This document shows, one piece after another, positions 10,045 through 21,682 of a DNA stretch of 64,000 bases (within the stretch, counting starts at the first letter, position 1; each line of letters opens with the position of its first letter). The position numbers and the translations under genes are program-made. Under the pieces are notes generated by a model. It ran no database searches and was not told where the DNA came from. It saw nothing but the letters and a program-made list of their open reading frames with translations. The stretch is from Mammaliicoccus sciuri (GTDB lineage Bacteria; Bacillota; Bacilli; Staphylococcales; Staphylococcaceae), in contig NZ_CP094824.1 in assembly GCF_025561425.1 (NCBI RefSeq), positions 1,364,001 through 1,428,000 on the forward strand, written 5' to 3'.

Positions 10045-10944
10045 ATGAATGAATTTAAATCAGGGTTTATATCTATTATAGGTAGACCTAATGTTGGTAA
10101 ATCTACTTTTATGAATAAAGTTATTGGTCATAAAGTAGCGATAATGTCTGATAAAGCACAAACGACTCGAAACAAAGTGCAAGGTGTATTAACAACTGAT
10201 GATGCTCAAATGATTTTTATTGATACACCAGGTATTCATAAACCTAAACATGCTTTAGGTGACTACATGATGAAAATCGCTAAAAATACTTTGAAAGAAG
10301 TAGACTTAATCATGTTTATGGTTAATGTTGATGAAAGTATCGGTAAAGGTGATGAATACATTATCGAATTGTTGAAACAAACGAAGACACCAGTATTTTT
10401 AGTGTTAAATAAAATAGATTTAATTCACCCTGATCAACTTTTAGTTGAAATTGAAAAGTATCAAAAAACAATGGATTTTGCAGAAATTATTCCAATTTCA
10501 GCATTAGAAGGGTTAAACATTGAGACACTACTAGAACAATTTAAAAAGTACCTTGAAGAAGGCCCAATGTATTATCCTAAAGACCAAATTTCTGACCACC
10601 CAGAACAATTTGTTGTAGCTGAGTTGATAAGAGAAAAAGCATTACACCTTACGAATCAAGAAATTCCGCATGCTATCGGTGTGAACGTCGATAAAATGAC
10701 AAAAGCAGAAGGTGAGAAAGTCCAAGTAGAAGCAACAATTTATGTTGAAAGAGACTCTCAAAAAGGTATTGTCATTGGTAAAGGCGGTAAAATGCTTAAA
10801 GAAATAGGTAAACGTGCAAGAAGAGATATTGAAATGCTACTTGGCTCAAAAGTATACTTGGATTTATGGGTTAAAGTACAAAAAGATTGGCGTAATAAAC
10901 CTAATTTCATTAAACAAATTGGTTATAGAGAAGACGAGTATTAA
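10045..10944 (+). CDS. era: GTPase Era
   Basis: Essential ribosome-assembly GTPase that binds the 3' end of 16S rRNA. The 299-residue protein has G1 GRPNVGKST near residue 12, G3 DTPG near 62, G4 NKID near 124 and the C-terminal KH domain with [14 protein letters not shown] 10045 follows the cdd stop immediately; AGGAAAGGA inside cdd can serve as ribosome site. Normal length. Confidence 0.97.
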   Translation: MNEFKSGFISIIGRPNVGKSTFMNKVIGHKVAIMSDKAQTTRNKVQGVLTTDDAQMIFIDTPGIHKPKHALGDYMMKIAKNTLKEVDLIMFMVNVDESIGKGDEYIIELLKQTKTPVFLVLNKIDLIHPDQLLVEIEKYQKTMDFAEIIPISALEGLNIETLLEQFKKYLEEGPMYYPKDQISDHPEQFVVAELIREKALHLTNQEIPHAIGVNVDKMTKAEGEKVQVEATIYVERDSQKGIVIGKGGKMLKEIGKRARRDIEMLLGSKVYLDLWVKVQKDWRNKPNFIKQIGYREDEY

Positions 10945-10966
10945 GTATAATGGAGGCGATGATATA

Positions 10967-11719
10967 ATGCTTTATAAACAAGAAGGATTTGTCATTCGCT
11001 CTGTAGATTATGGTGAAAACAATAAAATCATCACAATATTAAATGAACACGGTCATAAAGTTCCATTAATGGCGCGTGGTGCTAAAAAAACAAGTCATCC
11101 ACTACAAGGTGCTACTCAGCCCTTTGTACATGGCTTGTTTATTTTTTCGAAGTTTAAAGGAATGGGCACATTATCATCAGCTGATATAATTAACAGTCAT
11201 AGAACGATGCAATCCGATATTTTTAAAAGTGCATATGGTGCATATTGTATAGAAGTTGTAGATAAGGCGTTAGAAGCGGAAGAACATGATGTATTCTTTT
11301 ATGAATTATTGTTAGGTGTATTCCAAGCAGTAGAAAGAGGCGTTGATGCAGATACGATGAGCATGATTGTCGCGTTGAAATGTATGCCTAAATATGGTTA
11401 TGAACCAACTTTCAATGCGTGCGTCGTAACAGGAGATATGAATCAACAGCAACTAAATGCCTATAGTTTCAAATATAACGGACCACTTAGCAATCAAGCA
11501 TTAATACATGATGAACATGCATATCGAATATCTAATAGAGCATTATATTTTATGAATCTCATGTATCAATTGCCGATTAAACATTTAAACAGCTTTAAAA
11601 TAAACGAACAAGTCAAAAAAGAAATACAAACATTAATCGATAACATGTATGACGAATACGTTGGTGTAGTATTTAGAACCAAAAAATTACTCAACCAACT
11701 CGAAAACTTGAAAATGTAA
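10967..11719 (+). CDS. recO: DNA repair protein RecO
   Basis: Mediator of RecA loading in the RecFOR recombination pathway; anneals complementary single strands. 250 residues from ATG 10967 behind ATGGAGGCGATG; the longer open frame overlapping era is spurious. The N-terminal OB fold starts MLYKQEGFVIRSVDYGENN, with a helical C-terminal domain. Era-recO adjacency is typical. The gene ends at a bidirectional terminator shared with glyS. Confidence 0.95.
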   Translation: MLYKQEGFVIRSVDYGENNKIITILNEHGHKVPLMARGAKKTSHPLQGATQPFVHGLFIFSKFKGMGTLSSADIINSHRTMQSDIFKSAYGAYCIEVVDKALEAEEHDVFFYELLLGVFQAVERGVDADTMSMIVALKCMPKYGYEPTFNACVVTGDMNQQQLNAYSFKYNGPLSNQALIHDEHAYRISNRALYFMNLMYQLPIKHLNSFKINEQVKKEIQTLIDNMYDEYVGVVFRTKKLLNQLENLKM

Positions 11720-11767
11720 AAGTCTTATGTGAAGTGTTTCGTAATGCCTTCTTAACAACTTAATCAT

Positions 11768-11813
11768 AAAAAAACAGAGCAAAACTTAATTTATAAGTTT
11801 TGCTCTGTTTTTT
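11768..11813. terminator. Bidirectional terminator between recO and glyS
   Basis: The stem AACAGAGCAAAACTTA / TAAGTTTTGCTCTGTT is flanked by A and T runs on either side, so it can stop transcription of recO (plus) and of glyS (minus). Confidence 0.88.
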
Positions 11814-11821
11814 GTTTAGTA

Positions 11822-13210
11822 TTAGAATCTAATTTTTTCAGCTAAGAAGTTTTCAACTTCATCAATTGGCATACGTACTTGTTCCATTGTATCTCTATCA
11901 CGTACTGTAACTTGGTTGTCTTCTAATGAATCGAAGTCAAATGTGATACAGTATGGTGTACCAATTTCATCTTGTCTACGGTAACGTTTACCGATTGATT
12001 GTGACTCATCAAAGTCGATTGCAAATTTTTCACTTAATTTTTCATATACTTTAATAGCATCTGGTGAAAGTTTTTTGCTTAATGGTAAGATTGCTGCTTT
12101 ATATGGTGCTAAAGCAGGGTGGAAATGCAATACTGTACGTTGATCTTTCTCACCTTCATTTTCTTCTTCGTATGCATCACATAAGAATGCTAATGTTACA
12201 CGGTCAGCTCCTAATGATGGTTCGATACAGTAAGGGATGAATTTTTCATTTGTTTCTTGATCATGATATTTGAAGTCTTCACCACTAAATTCACTATGTT
12301 GTTTTAAGTCGTAATCTGTTCTTGAAGCGATACCCCAAAGTTCTCCCCAACCAAATGGGAATTTGTATTCGATATCTGTTGTTGCATTAGAGTAGTGACT
12401 TAATTCATCTTCGTCATGGTCACGTAATTTTGTATTTTCTTCTTTAATACCTAAATCTTTTAACCATTTAGCAGCGAAGTCTTTCCAGTAATTTTGCCAT
12501 TCAATTTCAGTACCAGGTTTACAGAAGAATTCAAGTTCCATTTGTTCGAATTCTCTTGTTCTGAAGATGAAGTTACCAGGTGTAATTTCGTTTCTGAATG
12601 ATTTACCAACTTGCGCAATACCGAATGGTAATTTTTTACGCATAGAACGTTGAACGTTTTTATAGTTTACGAAAATACCTTGTGCAGTTTCAGGACGTAA
12701 GAAAATTTCGTTAGTTGAAGATTCAGTAACACCTTGGAATGTTTTGAACATTAAGTTGAATTGACGAATGTCTGTCCAGTTTGCTGTGCCACTTTCAGGA
12801 CAAGTGATACCTTTATCATCAATTAATTGTTTCATTTCATCAAAGCTCATACCGTCAGCGATAAAGTTCTCATCACCTTCAACATTATGCATGTAATCTT
12901 CAATTAACTTATCTGCTCTGTAACGAATTTTAGAATCTTTGTTGTCTATCATTGGATCGTTAAAGTTTGATAAGTGACCTGAAGCTTCCCAAGTTCTTGG
13001 GTTCATTAAAATAGCTGCATCTAGTCCAACGTTGTATGGAGATTGTTGAACAAACTTTTGCCACCATGCTTTTTTGATGTTATTTTTTAGTTCGACACCA
13101 AGTGGACCATAGTCCCAAGTGTTTGCTAAACCACCATAAATTTCACTACCAGGGAATACAAACCCTCTATGTTTTGCTAATGTTACTACCTTATCCATAT
13201 CTTTTGCCAT
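11822..13210 (-). CDS. glyS: Glycine-tRNA ligase (single-chain, class II)
   Basis: Charges tRNA-Gly with glycine. The 462-residue protein is the homodimeric bacterial/eukaryotic-like type, with class II motif 2 ([21 protein letters not shown]) around residues 205-230 and motif 3 ([10 protein letters not shown]) near residue 335, followed by the anticodon-binding domain ([13 protein letters not shown]). ATG 13210 follows GAGGAGTGA. It is transcribed alone, opposite to its neighbours, behind a T-box leader that should raise expression when tRNA-Gly is uncharged. Confidence 0.97.
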   Translation of the reverse strand: MAKDMDKVVTLAKHRGFVFPGSEIYGGLANTWDYGPLGVELKNNIKKAWWQKFVQQSPYNVGLDAAILMNPRTWEASGHLSNFNDPMIDNKDSKIRYRADKLIEDYMHNVEGDENFIADGMSFDEMKQLIDDKGITCPESGTANWTDIRQFNLMFKTFQGVTESSTNEIFLRPETAQGIFVNYKNVQRSMRKKLPFGIAQVGKSFRNEITPGNFIFRTREFEQMELEFFCKPGTEIEWQNYWKDFAAKWLKDLGIKEENTKLRDHDEDELSHYSNATTDIEYKFPFGWGELWGIASRTDYDLKQHSEFSGEDFKYHDQETNEKFIPYCIEPSLGADRVTLAFLCDAYEEENEGEKDQRTVLHFHPALAPYKAAILPLSKKLSPDAIKVYEKLSEKFAIDFDESQSIGKRYRRQDEIGTPYCITFDFDSLEDNQVTVRDRDTMEQVRMPIDEVENFLAEKIRF

Positions 13211-13393
13211 AAAAATTCACTCCTCAATTAAATTAAAAAAGCCCCAAGACATCATCAAATAATGCCTTGGGACGAGTATATTACCCGCGGTTCCACCCAA
13301 ATTAGTGTAGCCACTCACTTTTTATAAAATTTTGTAAGCCAAAACTTTAATGTTAAGCTTTCACCATCCTTAACTCGCTTTTATTTCAAAGTT
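13211..13393 (-). promoter_or_regulatory. T-box leader RNA (tRNA-Gly sensor) of glyS
   Basis: Read on the minus strand, the leader contains the conserved T-box GGGTGGAACCGCGG (forward 13283-13298 region), directly followed by a terminator stem GTCCCAAGGC / GTCTTGGGGC and a T run (forward 13238-13272). The antiterminator would form by pairing the T-box with the upstream side of that stem. Upstream is a short Stem I region; a GGC triplet on its 3' side (forward near 13338) is a candidate glycine specifier codon, though I did not fold it rigorously. Such leaders read through when uncharged tRNA-Gly binds. Confidence 0.9.
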
Positions 13394-13399
13394 AATTAA

Positions 13400-13428
13400 A
13401 ATATAGCACGGTATGGGAGAATTATCAA
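13400..13428 (-). promoter_or_regulatory. Promoter of the glyS T-box transcript
   Basis: On the minus strand TTGATA (forward 13423-13428), a 17-bp spacer and TATATT (forward 13400-13405) form a good SigA-type promoter. It would start the leader RNA near 13393, about 183 nt before the glyS start codon. Confidence 0.7.
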
Positions 13429-13492
13429 GTGAAAACAGATATTCAAATTGAGCAATATTTGTGTTACATGTTATAATTAATCTATCTGAATT

Positions 13493-14140
13493 GTGTTCGA
13501 AGGGGTGAGAGCAATCGAATTAAATCAAAGACAAGAACAAATTGTACAAATTGTTAAGAACAATGGACCCATTACAGGTGAAAAAATAGCTGAACGATTA
13601 AATTTAACAAGAGCAACTTTAAGACCAGATTTAGCAATTTTAACAATGGCAGGTTATCTCGATGCAAGACCTAGAGTAGGATATTTTTATACAGGGAAAT
13701 CAAGTACACAATTGTTAAGTGATTCAATTAAAAAAATGACCGTAAAAGAATCGATGGCGATTCCAGTCGTAATAGAAGAAAGTATTTCTGTATATGAAGC
13801 AATATGTAAGATGTTTTTAGAAGATGTCGGCACATTATTTGTCATAAATAAAGAAGGCAATTTAATCGGCGTATGTTCAAGAAAAGATTTACTGAGAGCT
13901 GCAATAGGTGGTCAAAGTTTAAAAGATACACCGGTTAGTATTAATATGAGCAGAATGCCAAACATAACAGTATGTTTAGAAGATGATTTATTGATTTATG
14001 CAGCAAAATTATTAATTGATAAACAAATAGATGCAATACCTGTTGTCAAAAAACTTAAAGGCGACAAAATGAAAGTTAAAGGCAGAATTACAAAAACAAC
14101 GATCACAAGAGCATTTGTTTCACTTATTGAAGATGAGTAG
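13493..14140 (+). CDS. ccpN: CcpN-like transcriptional repressor (HTH plus two CBS domains)
   Basis: Repressor of gluconeogenic genes under glycolytic conditions in Bacillus (CcpN). About 215 residues: an N-terminal winged HTH (GPITGEKIAERLNLTRATLRP), then two CBS domains (about residues 80-215) that likely sense adenine nucleotides. It lies between glyS and ppsR exactly as in B. subtilis. The start is uncertain: GTG 13493 has no clear ribosome site. AGGGGTGAG (13501-13509) instead sits where it would serve an ATC codon at 13514. GTG 13505 overlaps that site. Confidence 0.88.
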   Translation: MFEGVRAIELNQRQEQIVQIVKNNGPITGEKIAERLNLTRATLRPDLAILTMAGYLDARPRVGYFYTGKSSTQLLSDSIKKMTVKESMAIPVVIEESISVYEAICKMFLEDVGTLFVINKEGNLIGVCSRKDLLRAAIGGQSLKDTPVSINMSRMPNITVCLEDDLLIYAAKLLIDKQIDAIPVVKKLKGDKMKVKGRITKTTITRAFVSLIEDE

Positions 14141-14154
14141 GAGGAGTTAGTTAA

Positions 14155-14970
14155 ATGGAAGAGATAAGAATAATTATAGCATCCGATTCAGTAGGAGAAA
14201 CGGCAGAGCTTGTTACGAAAGCATGTACGTCTCAATATAAGACAGAAGGAAATGCTTTAGATATTGTAAGATTACCGTATATAGAGAATGAAAGTAATAT
14301 TAATGAAGTCGTATCATTAGCATTAGAACAAAAATCAATAGTCGTTTATACATTGGTTAAACCTGAAATGCGCTTATACTTAAAAGAAAAATTAGAAGAA
14401 AATAATATACAAAATGTAGACATTATGGGTCCATTGATGAGCATATTAAGTAATGAACTTAATGAAGCCCCACTTAATGAGCCAGGCAATATTCATAAAT
14501 TAGATGAAGATTATTTCAAGAAAATAGAAGCAATTGAATTTGCGGTTAAATATGATGATGGTAGAGATCCACGAGGCTTACCAAAAGCTGATATTGTTCT
14601 TATAGGTGTATCTAGAACTTCAAAAACACCATTGTCGCAATACTTAGCACATAAACGATATAAAGTAATGAATGTACCATTAGTGCCTGAAGTTGCACCA
14701 CCAGAAGGATTATTTGAAATAGATCCGAAGAAATGTATCGCTTTAAAAATTAATCAAAAAAACCTTAATGCGATTAGAAGAGCAAGATTAATTCAATTAG
14801 GTTTAAGTGATGATGCTAATTATGCGAAAGATGACAGAATCGAAGAAGAATTAAGATACTTCGAAGAAATTGTTGAAAAAATTTGTTGTCCTGTACTAGA
14901 TGTTTCTGACAAGGCAATAGAAGAAACAGCAAATGATATTATTAAAATCATTACACAACAAAACCGTTAA
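14155..14970 (+). CDS. ppsR: Bifunctional kinase/pyrophosphorylase regulating pyruvate phosphate dikinase
   Basis: DUF299-family regulator that phosphorylates (ADP-dependent) and dephosphorylates pyruvate,phosphate dikinase or PEP synthase. 271 residues, with the P-loop-like motif [15 protein letters not shown] near residue 153 and a conserved N-terminus ([15 protein letters not shown]). ATG 14155 follows AGGAGG, 14 nt after ccpN; the pair is a conserved gluconeogenesis control unit (ccpN-yqfL). The gene for its dikinase target is not in this window. Confidence 0.93.
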   Translation: MEEIRIIIASDSVGETAELVTKACTSQYKTEGNALDIVRLPYIENESNINEVVSLALEQKSIVVYTLVKPEMRLYLKEKLEENNIQNVDIMGPLMSILSNELNEAPLNEPGNIHKLDEDYFKKIEAIEFAVKYDDGRDPRGLPKADIVLIGVSRTSKTPLSQYLAHKRYKVMNVPLVPEVAPPEGLFEIDPKKCIALKINQKNLNAIRRARLIQLGLSDDANYAKDDRIEEELRYFEEIVEKICCPVLDVSDKAIEETANDIIKIITQQNR

Positions 14971-14981
14971 AGGGTGACAGG

Positions 14982-17890
<2,909 letters not shown>

Positions 17891-17923
17891 ACATGAAAAG
17901 TTTATATTAATCCCAAAAAGCCT

Positions 17924-17956
17924 TTGACAATGCCTTGTTTTAATATAAAATATAAT
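17924..17956 (+). promoter_or_regulatory. Promoter of cccA
   Basis: TTGACA (17924-17929) is followed after 16 bp by TAAAAT (17946-17951); a TATAAT at 17951-17956 overlaps it at a less favourable distance. It gives cccA a transcript separate from sigA. Confidence 0.6.
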
Positions 17957-17990
17957 TGTATGAAGGTTTAACAAAAGGGAGGTTGTATGA

Positions 17991-18344
17991 ATGAATCGTA
18001 ATCCTGTTATCCCGTTTATTCTGATTTTACTACTCGGAGTAGGATTAATATTCTTCATGTCAGCACATGGTGCTAACAAAGAGGAAGAAAAAGAAGGCGG
18101 TGGCGGTGCTAAAACTGAAAAGTTTGATGCAGCTACATTCGCTAAGGACAATTGTACAAGTTGTCATGGACAAAATCTTGAAGGTGGAATGGGACCTAAA
18201 TTAGCTGGAAGCAAAAAAGGTGCCGATGAAATGAAAAAAATCATTCGTAATGGTAAAGGTTCAATGCCTGCACATGACGAAGCTACTATTTCAAATAAAG
18301 ATTTAGACACACTTGTCAAGTACTTAAAAGATGGCGCTAAATAA
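17991..18344 (+). CDS. cccA: Membrane-anchored cytochrome c (c550-type)
   Basis: Electron carrier on the outer face of the membrane. The 117-residue protein has one N-terminal transmembrane anchor (residues about 6-24), a Gly/Glu/Lys linker (about 28-45), and a class I cytochrome c domain with the heme-attachment motif CTSCH near residue 55 and a Met ligand candidate in GSMPAHD. ATG 17991 follows GGGAGG. Its place downstream of sigA equals that of B. subtilis cccA. S. aureus lacks c-type cytochromes, so this is a marker for oxidase-positive relatives. Confidence 0.93.
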   Translation: MNRNPVIPFILILLLGVGLIFFMSAHGANKEEEKEGGGGAKTEKFDAATFAKDNCTSCHGQNLEGGMGPKLAGSKKGADEMKKIIRNGKGSMPAHDEATISNKDLDTLVKYLKDGAK

Positions 18345-18347
18345 CAC

Positions 18348-18381
18348 AAAAAAATCTTTTGCTATTGCAAAAGATTTTTTT
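18348..18381 (+). terminator. Terminator of cccA
   Basis: AAAAAAATCTTTTGC / GCAAAAGATTTTTTT stem with T run, between cccA and trmK. Confidence 0.85.
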
Positions 18382-18398
18382 AATGAAAGGGAAAAATA

Positions 18399-19064
18399 AT
18401 GATCCAAATAAATAAACGTTTAATGAAGGTAAGTGAATATTTAAATCATCATAAATTAGCAGATATCGGTTCCGATCATGCATATTTACCTATATACGCA
18501 ATTCAAAATGGATTAATTAAAGAAGCGATTGCTGGAGAAGTTGTCAAAGGACCTTTTCTTGCTGCTCAAAAGAATACTAAATTATATGGTATGAACGACC
18601 TTATTGAAGTTAAACTGGGTGACGGTTTAGAAGTAGTAGACGAGACGATTGATGCGATTACAATTTGTGGCATGGGTGGTCCATTAATTGCACAAATTAT
18701 TGAAGAAGGAAAGCATAAGTTAACAGGGCATCCTGATTTAATTTTACAAGCTAATATTCATGCGTTGCCAATTAGAAAAGTATTACAAAGCATTGGTTAT
18801 CAAATCGTTGATGAACAACTCATAAAAGATAAAAAACATATATATGAAATCATAGTGGCTAAAAAAGGTGAGATGGACCTAAATGAATTAGAATTAAAAT
18901 TTGGTCCTAAATTATTAGCCAATAAAAATGATTTATTCCATGAAAAATGGCAAAGAGAATTAGAATCGCTTAATAAAATTAGTAAACAATTAGAATATCA
19001 CGAAGATAAAAATAGGTATAATGAAATTAATCAACAAATACTTCAAATAAAAGAGGTGCTTTAA
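18399..19064 (+). CDS. trmK: tRNA m1A22 methyltransferase TrmK
   Basis: Methylates N1 of adenine 22 in tRNA. The 221-residue protein has a class I SAM-binding fold (DIGSDHAYLP near residue 21, TICGMGGPLIAQ near residue 88) and a C-terminal coiled helical domain rich in Lys and Glu. ATG 18399 follows AAAGGGAAA. Its last base overlaps the start of the Nif3-like gene (TAATG), so translation is likely coupled; the pair is conserved after sigA in Bacilli. Confidence 0.93.
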   Translation: MIQINKRLMKVSEYLNHHKLADIGSDHAYLPIYAIQNGLIKEAIAGEVVKGPFLAAQKNTKLYGMNDLIEVKLGDGLEVVDETIDAITICGMGGPLIAQIIEEGKHKLTGHPDLILQANIHALPIRKVLQSIGYQIVDEQLIKDKKHIYEIIVAKKGEMDLNELELKFGPKLLANKNDLFHEKWQRELESLNKISKQLEYHEDKNRYNEINQQILQIKEVL

Positions 19065-20158
19065 TGATTATTCAAGAGCTATTACAAGAAATTGATAAAC
19101 AAGTCCCATTTTCTACGAGTGAATCTTGGGATAATGTTGGTTTATTAATTGGTTCAGAAAAAAGTGAAGTGAACGGTGTATTAACAACATTAGATTGTAC
19201 GTTAGAAGTTGTAGAAGAAGCCATTCAAAACAATATCAATACGATCATTGCACATCATCCACTTATTTTTAAAGGTGTTAAAAATATTACGGATAAAAGC
19301 TATGGTCCTATTATTCGTAAATTGATTCAGCATGACATCAATTTGATTGCACTCCATACAAATCTTGATGTACATCCTAAAGGTGTTAGTTACATGATTG
19401 GGCAACAAATAGGATTAGATAATATGAAAGTATTGGAAGAACAACAAGAGTCCTATTATAAAGTACAAATATTCTTACCTGATAAAGATGTTGAAGCTAT
19501 GAAAGCTGCATTTAATGACCATCATTTAGCTCAAACAGAAGAATACAGCGAAGTATTTTTCCAGTCTCAAGGTAAAGGACAATTTAAACCGAGTGCATCA
19601 GCAAATCCACATCTTGGACAAGCTGATAAGACTGAGACTGTTTATGAAACGAAACTAGAATTAATGGTTGATGAGAAAGATTTAGCACTTGCTAAAGAAC
19701 TGATTATTCAAACACACCCATATGAAGAACCTGTTTATGATTTCATCAAAATGTCTAGAACATCTTCTGTAGGCTTAGGAATTATCGGAGAATTAAATGA
19801 AACGCAATCAGTAAATGAATTTGTGCAAAACTATAAACAAAAGCTCGCTATTCCAGCAGTTAGATTTATAGGAGACCAATCAACGCAAATTAAACGCGTC
19901 GCAATTGTTGGTGGTGCTGGTATTGAATATGCAAATTTAGCTAAAGCACAACAAGCTGATTTATTTATTACTGGAGACGTTAAACATCACGAAGCATTAG
20001 ATGCACTAATGGACGGTATAAACGTCTTAGATGTTAATCATTATAGTGAGTATGTTATGAAAGAAGGATTAAAGTCATTATTAGAAGAATGGACAAATGG
20101 AACGATTAAAGTGTTAACATCTTCTATTAATACAGATCCTTATCAATATATGATGTGA
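19064..20158 (+). CDS. Nif3-like dinuclear metal centre protein (last codon altered by IS)
   Basis: NIF3/DUF34 family (YqfO type), a hexameric protein with a dinuclear metal centre; exact role unknown. 364 residues: two NIF3 halves with metal-ligand motifs (IAHHPLIFK near residue 62, HTNLDVHPKG near 97, GDVKHHEALD near 305) split by a PII-like insert (about 125-230). ATG 19064 overlaps the trmK stop. An IS150-like element begins at 20151, inside the last Met codon. The protein now ends YQYMM with a TGA from the IS, whereas removal of the IS gives YQYM and TAA. Function should be intact. Confidence 0.92.
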   Translation: MIIQELLQEIDKQVPFSTSESWDNVGLLIGSEKSEVNGVLTTLDCTLEVVEEAIQNNINTIIAHHPLIFKGVKNITDKSYGPIIRKLIQHDINLIALHTNLDVHPKGVSYMIGQQIGLDNMKVLEEQQESYYKVQIFLPDKDVEAMKAAFNDHHLAQTEEYSEVFFQSQGKGQFKPSASANPHLGQADKTETVYETKLELMVDEKDLALAKELIIQTHPYEEPVYDFIKMSRTSSVGLGIIGELNETQSVNEFVQNYKQKLAIPAVRFIGDQSTQIKRVAIVGGAGIEYANLAKAQQADLFITGDVKHHEALDALMDGINVLDVNHYSEYVMKEGLKSLLEEWTNGTIKVLTSSINTDPYQYMM

Positions 20159-20205
20159 ACCCAAATATTTGAACTAAACAAATCAAAATATTGGGGTGCA
20201 TTCTA

Positions 20206-20742
20206 ATGAGGAAAAAATATGAATTTAAATTCAAACTAAAACTTGTAAAAGAATATTTAGAAGGACATCAAAGTTATAGAACAATTGCTTTAAAATATGG
20301 TATTTCAAGTTGGTCTGTCCTTCGGATTTGGGTCAATCAATATAAAGAGTTTGGAGAAGAAGGTTTAGAAATAAAAAGTAGAAATACTGTTTATACTAGC
20401 GAATTTAAATTATCTGTTTTAAAATTTAGACAAGAAAATATGTTGTCTTATCAAGATACTGCGAATCACTTTAGAATTATTAATCCTATTATCATTGCCA
20501 ATTGGCAACATCAATTTGATGAAAAGTGTCGTCTTGATATAGATAATAAACAAAAGGGACGATCTCACACTATGACTAAAAAACGATCTAAATCAGATAA
20601 TAAAAATTTACCTTTAAATGAAAATGAACGTGAAGAACTTGAAAGACTTAGAAATGAAAATGAGACGTTAAAGGCAGGTATAGCTTATCAAAAAAAGTTA
20701 CAAGCCTTGACCGACATTTACGGAAGCAAAAATCAGAAATAG
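20206..20742 (+). CDS. IS150-like transposase OrfA (HTH subunit)
   Basis: DNA-binding part of an IS3-family transposase. About 178 residues from ATG 20206 behind GGGGTG. It has two HTH units (RTIALKYGISSWSVLRIWVNQ near residue 25 and a second around 85-110) and a C-terminal leucine-zipper-like coil (LERLRNENETLKAG). The slippery heptamer A AAA AAG at 20691-20697 lies in frame near the end, allowing -1 shift into orfB to make OrfAB; without shifting, translation stops at 20742. Confidence 0.9.
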   Translation: MRKKYEFKFKLKLVKEYLEGHQSYRTIALKYGISSWSVLRIWVNQYKEFGEEGLEIKSRNTVYTSEFKLSVLKFRQENMLSYQDTANHFRIINPIIIANWQHQFDEKCRLDIDNKQKGRSHTMTKKRSKSDNKNLPLNENEREELERLRNENETLKAGIAYQKKLQALTDIYGSKNQK

Positions 20743-21614
20743 TAAAGGTCATTAAGGAACTAAATGAAACATATAATATACGATTAAGTATCTTATTTAA
20801 AGTCGCTCAAATAGCTAAATCTGTATACTATTATTGGATAAATAAATTTAGTAAAGCTGATAAAGATGAAACATTGATTCAAGTAATAAAAGAAATATGT
20901 GAAGAATCAAACCATACCTATGGTTATCGTCGTGTTACACAAGCACTAAGAAATAGAGGTCTTATCGTAAATCATAAAAAAGTACTAAGAATTATGAAAG
21001 AACATAATCTAACTTGTACAAAGTTCACACATAGAGGTCGTAAGTATCGTTCCTTTAAAGGTAAAGTTGGTAAAGTAGCTCAAAATATATTAAATCGTAG
21101 ATTTAAAACAAGTCTCCCATTTCAAAAAGTCGTAACAGATATTACAGAGTTCAAATTAATGAATGGTCAGAAATTATATTTATCACCTTTTATGGACTTA
21201 TATAGTTCAGAGATTATCAGCTTTAAAATCTCAAGTCGTCCTACATTAGATATAGTCATCAATCCATTAAAAGAAATGATAAAGCGTCGTCCAAACCTAG
21301 ATCATCGTTTAACGATTCATTCAGATCAAGGCTGGCATTATCAACATTCACAATACACTAGATTATTAAAAGACCATAAAATATTTCAGAGTATGTCTAG
21401 AAAAGGTAATTGTCTAGATAATTCAGTTATGGAAAACTTTTTTGGGTTACTTAAACAAGAAATGTATTATGGCCAAGAATTTAAAGATTTTCAGGACCTT
21501 GAACAAGCTATTCATCGATATATCGATTTTTATAATAACGAAAGAATCAAATCAAAATTAAAAGGCTTATCTCCCAAAAATTACAGGAGACAAACCTTTG
21601 AAATAATATACTAA
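20691..21614 (+). CDS. IS150-like transposase OrfB (DDE catalytic part, via -1 frameshift)
   Basis: Catalytic portion of the OrfAB transposase, read in the -1 frame from the A AAA AAG heptamer; the first ATG in this frame is 20874. It holds the HTH_21 region (YGYRRVTQALRNRGLIVNHK) and the rve integrase core with the DDE residues in VVTDITEF, IHSDQGWHY and DNSVMENFFGLLK. It ends with PKNYR, typical of IS150. I see no internal stop, so the subunit appears complete. Confidence 0.88.
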   Translation, partial: KKVTSLDRHLRKQKSEIVKVIKELNETYNIRLSILFKVAQIAKSVYYYWINKFSKADKDETLIQVIKEICEESNHTYGYRRVTQALRNRGLIVNHKKVLRIMKEHNLTCTKFTHRGRKYRSFKGKVGKVAQNILNRRFKTSLPFQKVVTDITEFKLMNGQKLYLSPFMDLYSSEIISFKISSRPTLDIVINPLKEMIKRRPNLDHRLTIHSDQGWHYQHSQYTRLLKDHKIFQSMSRKGNCLDNSVMENFFGLLKQEMYYGQEFKDFQDLEQAIHRYIDFYNNERIKSKLKGLSPKNYRRQTFEIIY

Positions 21615-21649
21615 TTAAGGTTTAGATTTTTGGGTTCAGTACAATATGT

Positions 21650-21682
21650 AAAAAACTGCCGAGTCAATTCGGCAGTTTTTTT
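21650..21682. terminator. Bidirectional terminator after the Nif3-like gene and ispH
   Basis: AAAAAACTGCCGA / TCGGCAGTTTTTT, ending in the ispH stop codon region. Before the IS arrived it lay directly after the Nif3-like gene, so the IS now separates that gene from its own terminator. Confidence 0.88.

Larger units (their letters stand above)
20151..21643 (+). mobile_element. IS3-family (IS150 group) insertion sequence
   Basis: A 1493-bp element with imperfect terminal inverted repeats. The left end is TGATGTGAACCCAAA; the right end, read inward, is TGTACTGAACCCAAA. TGTACTG-like tips are typical of the IS150 group. The 3-bp direct repeat ATA occurs at 20148-20150 and 21644-21646. It contains orfA and orfB in the usual -1 relation. 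It sits in the last codon of the Nif3-like gene, and removing it together with one ATA copy restores an uninterrupted junction. Both reading frames look intact, so the element may be active. Confidence 0.9.

Noticed and set aside
10814-10966. Long N-terminal extension of recO into era
   Set aside because: RecO begins MLYKQEGFVIRS at 10967 with a proper ribosome site. The extension is the wrong frame of era.
20156-21640. IS limits set at the TGAACCC repeats
   Set aside because: These give no target duplication (ATG against GTA). Moving the ends outward to TG...CA gives ATA on both sides and IS150-like tips.
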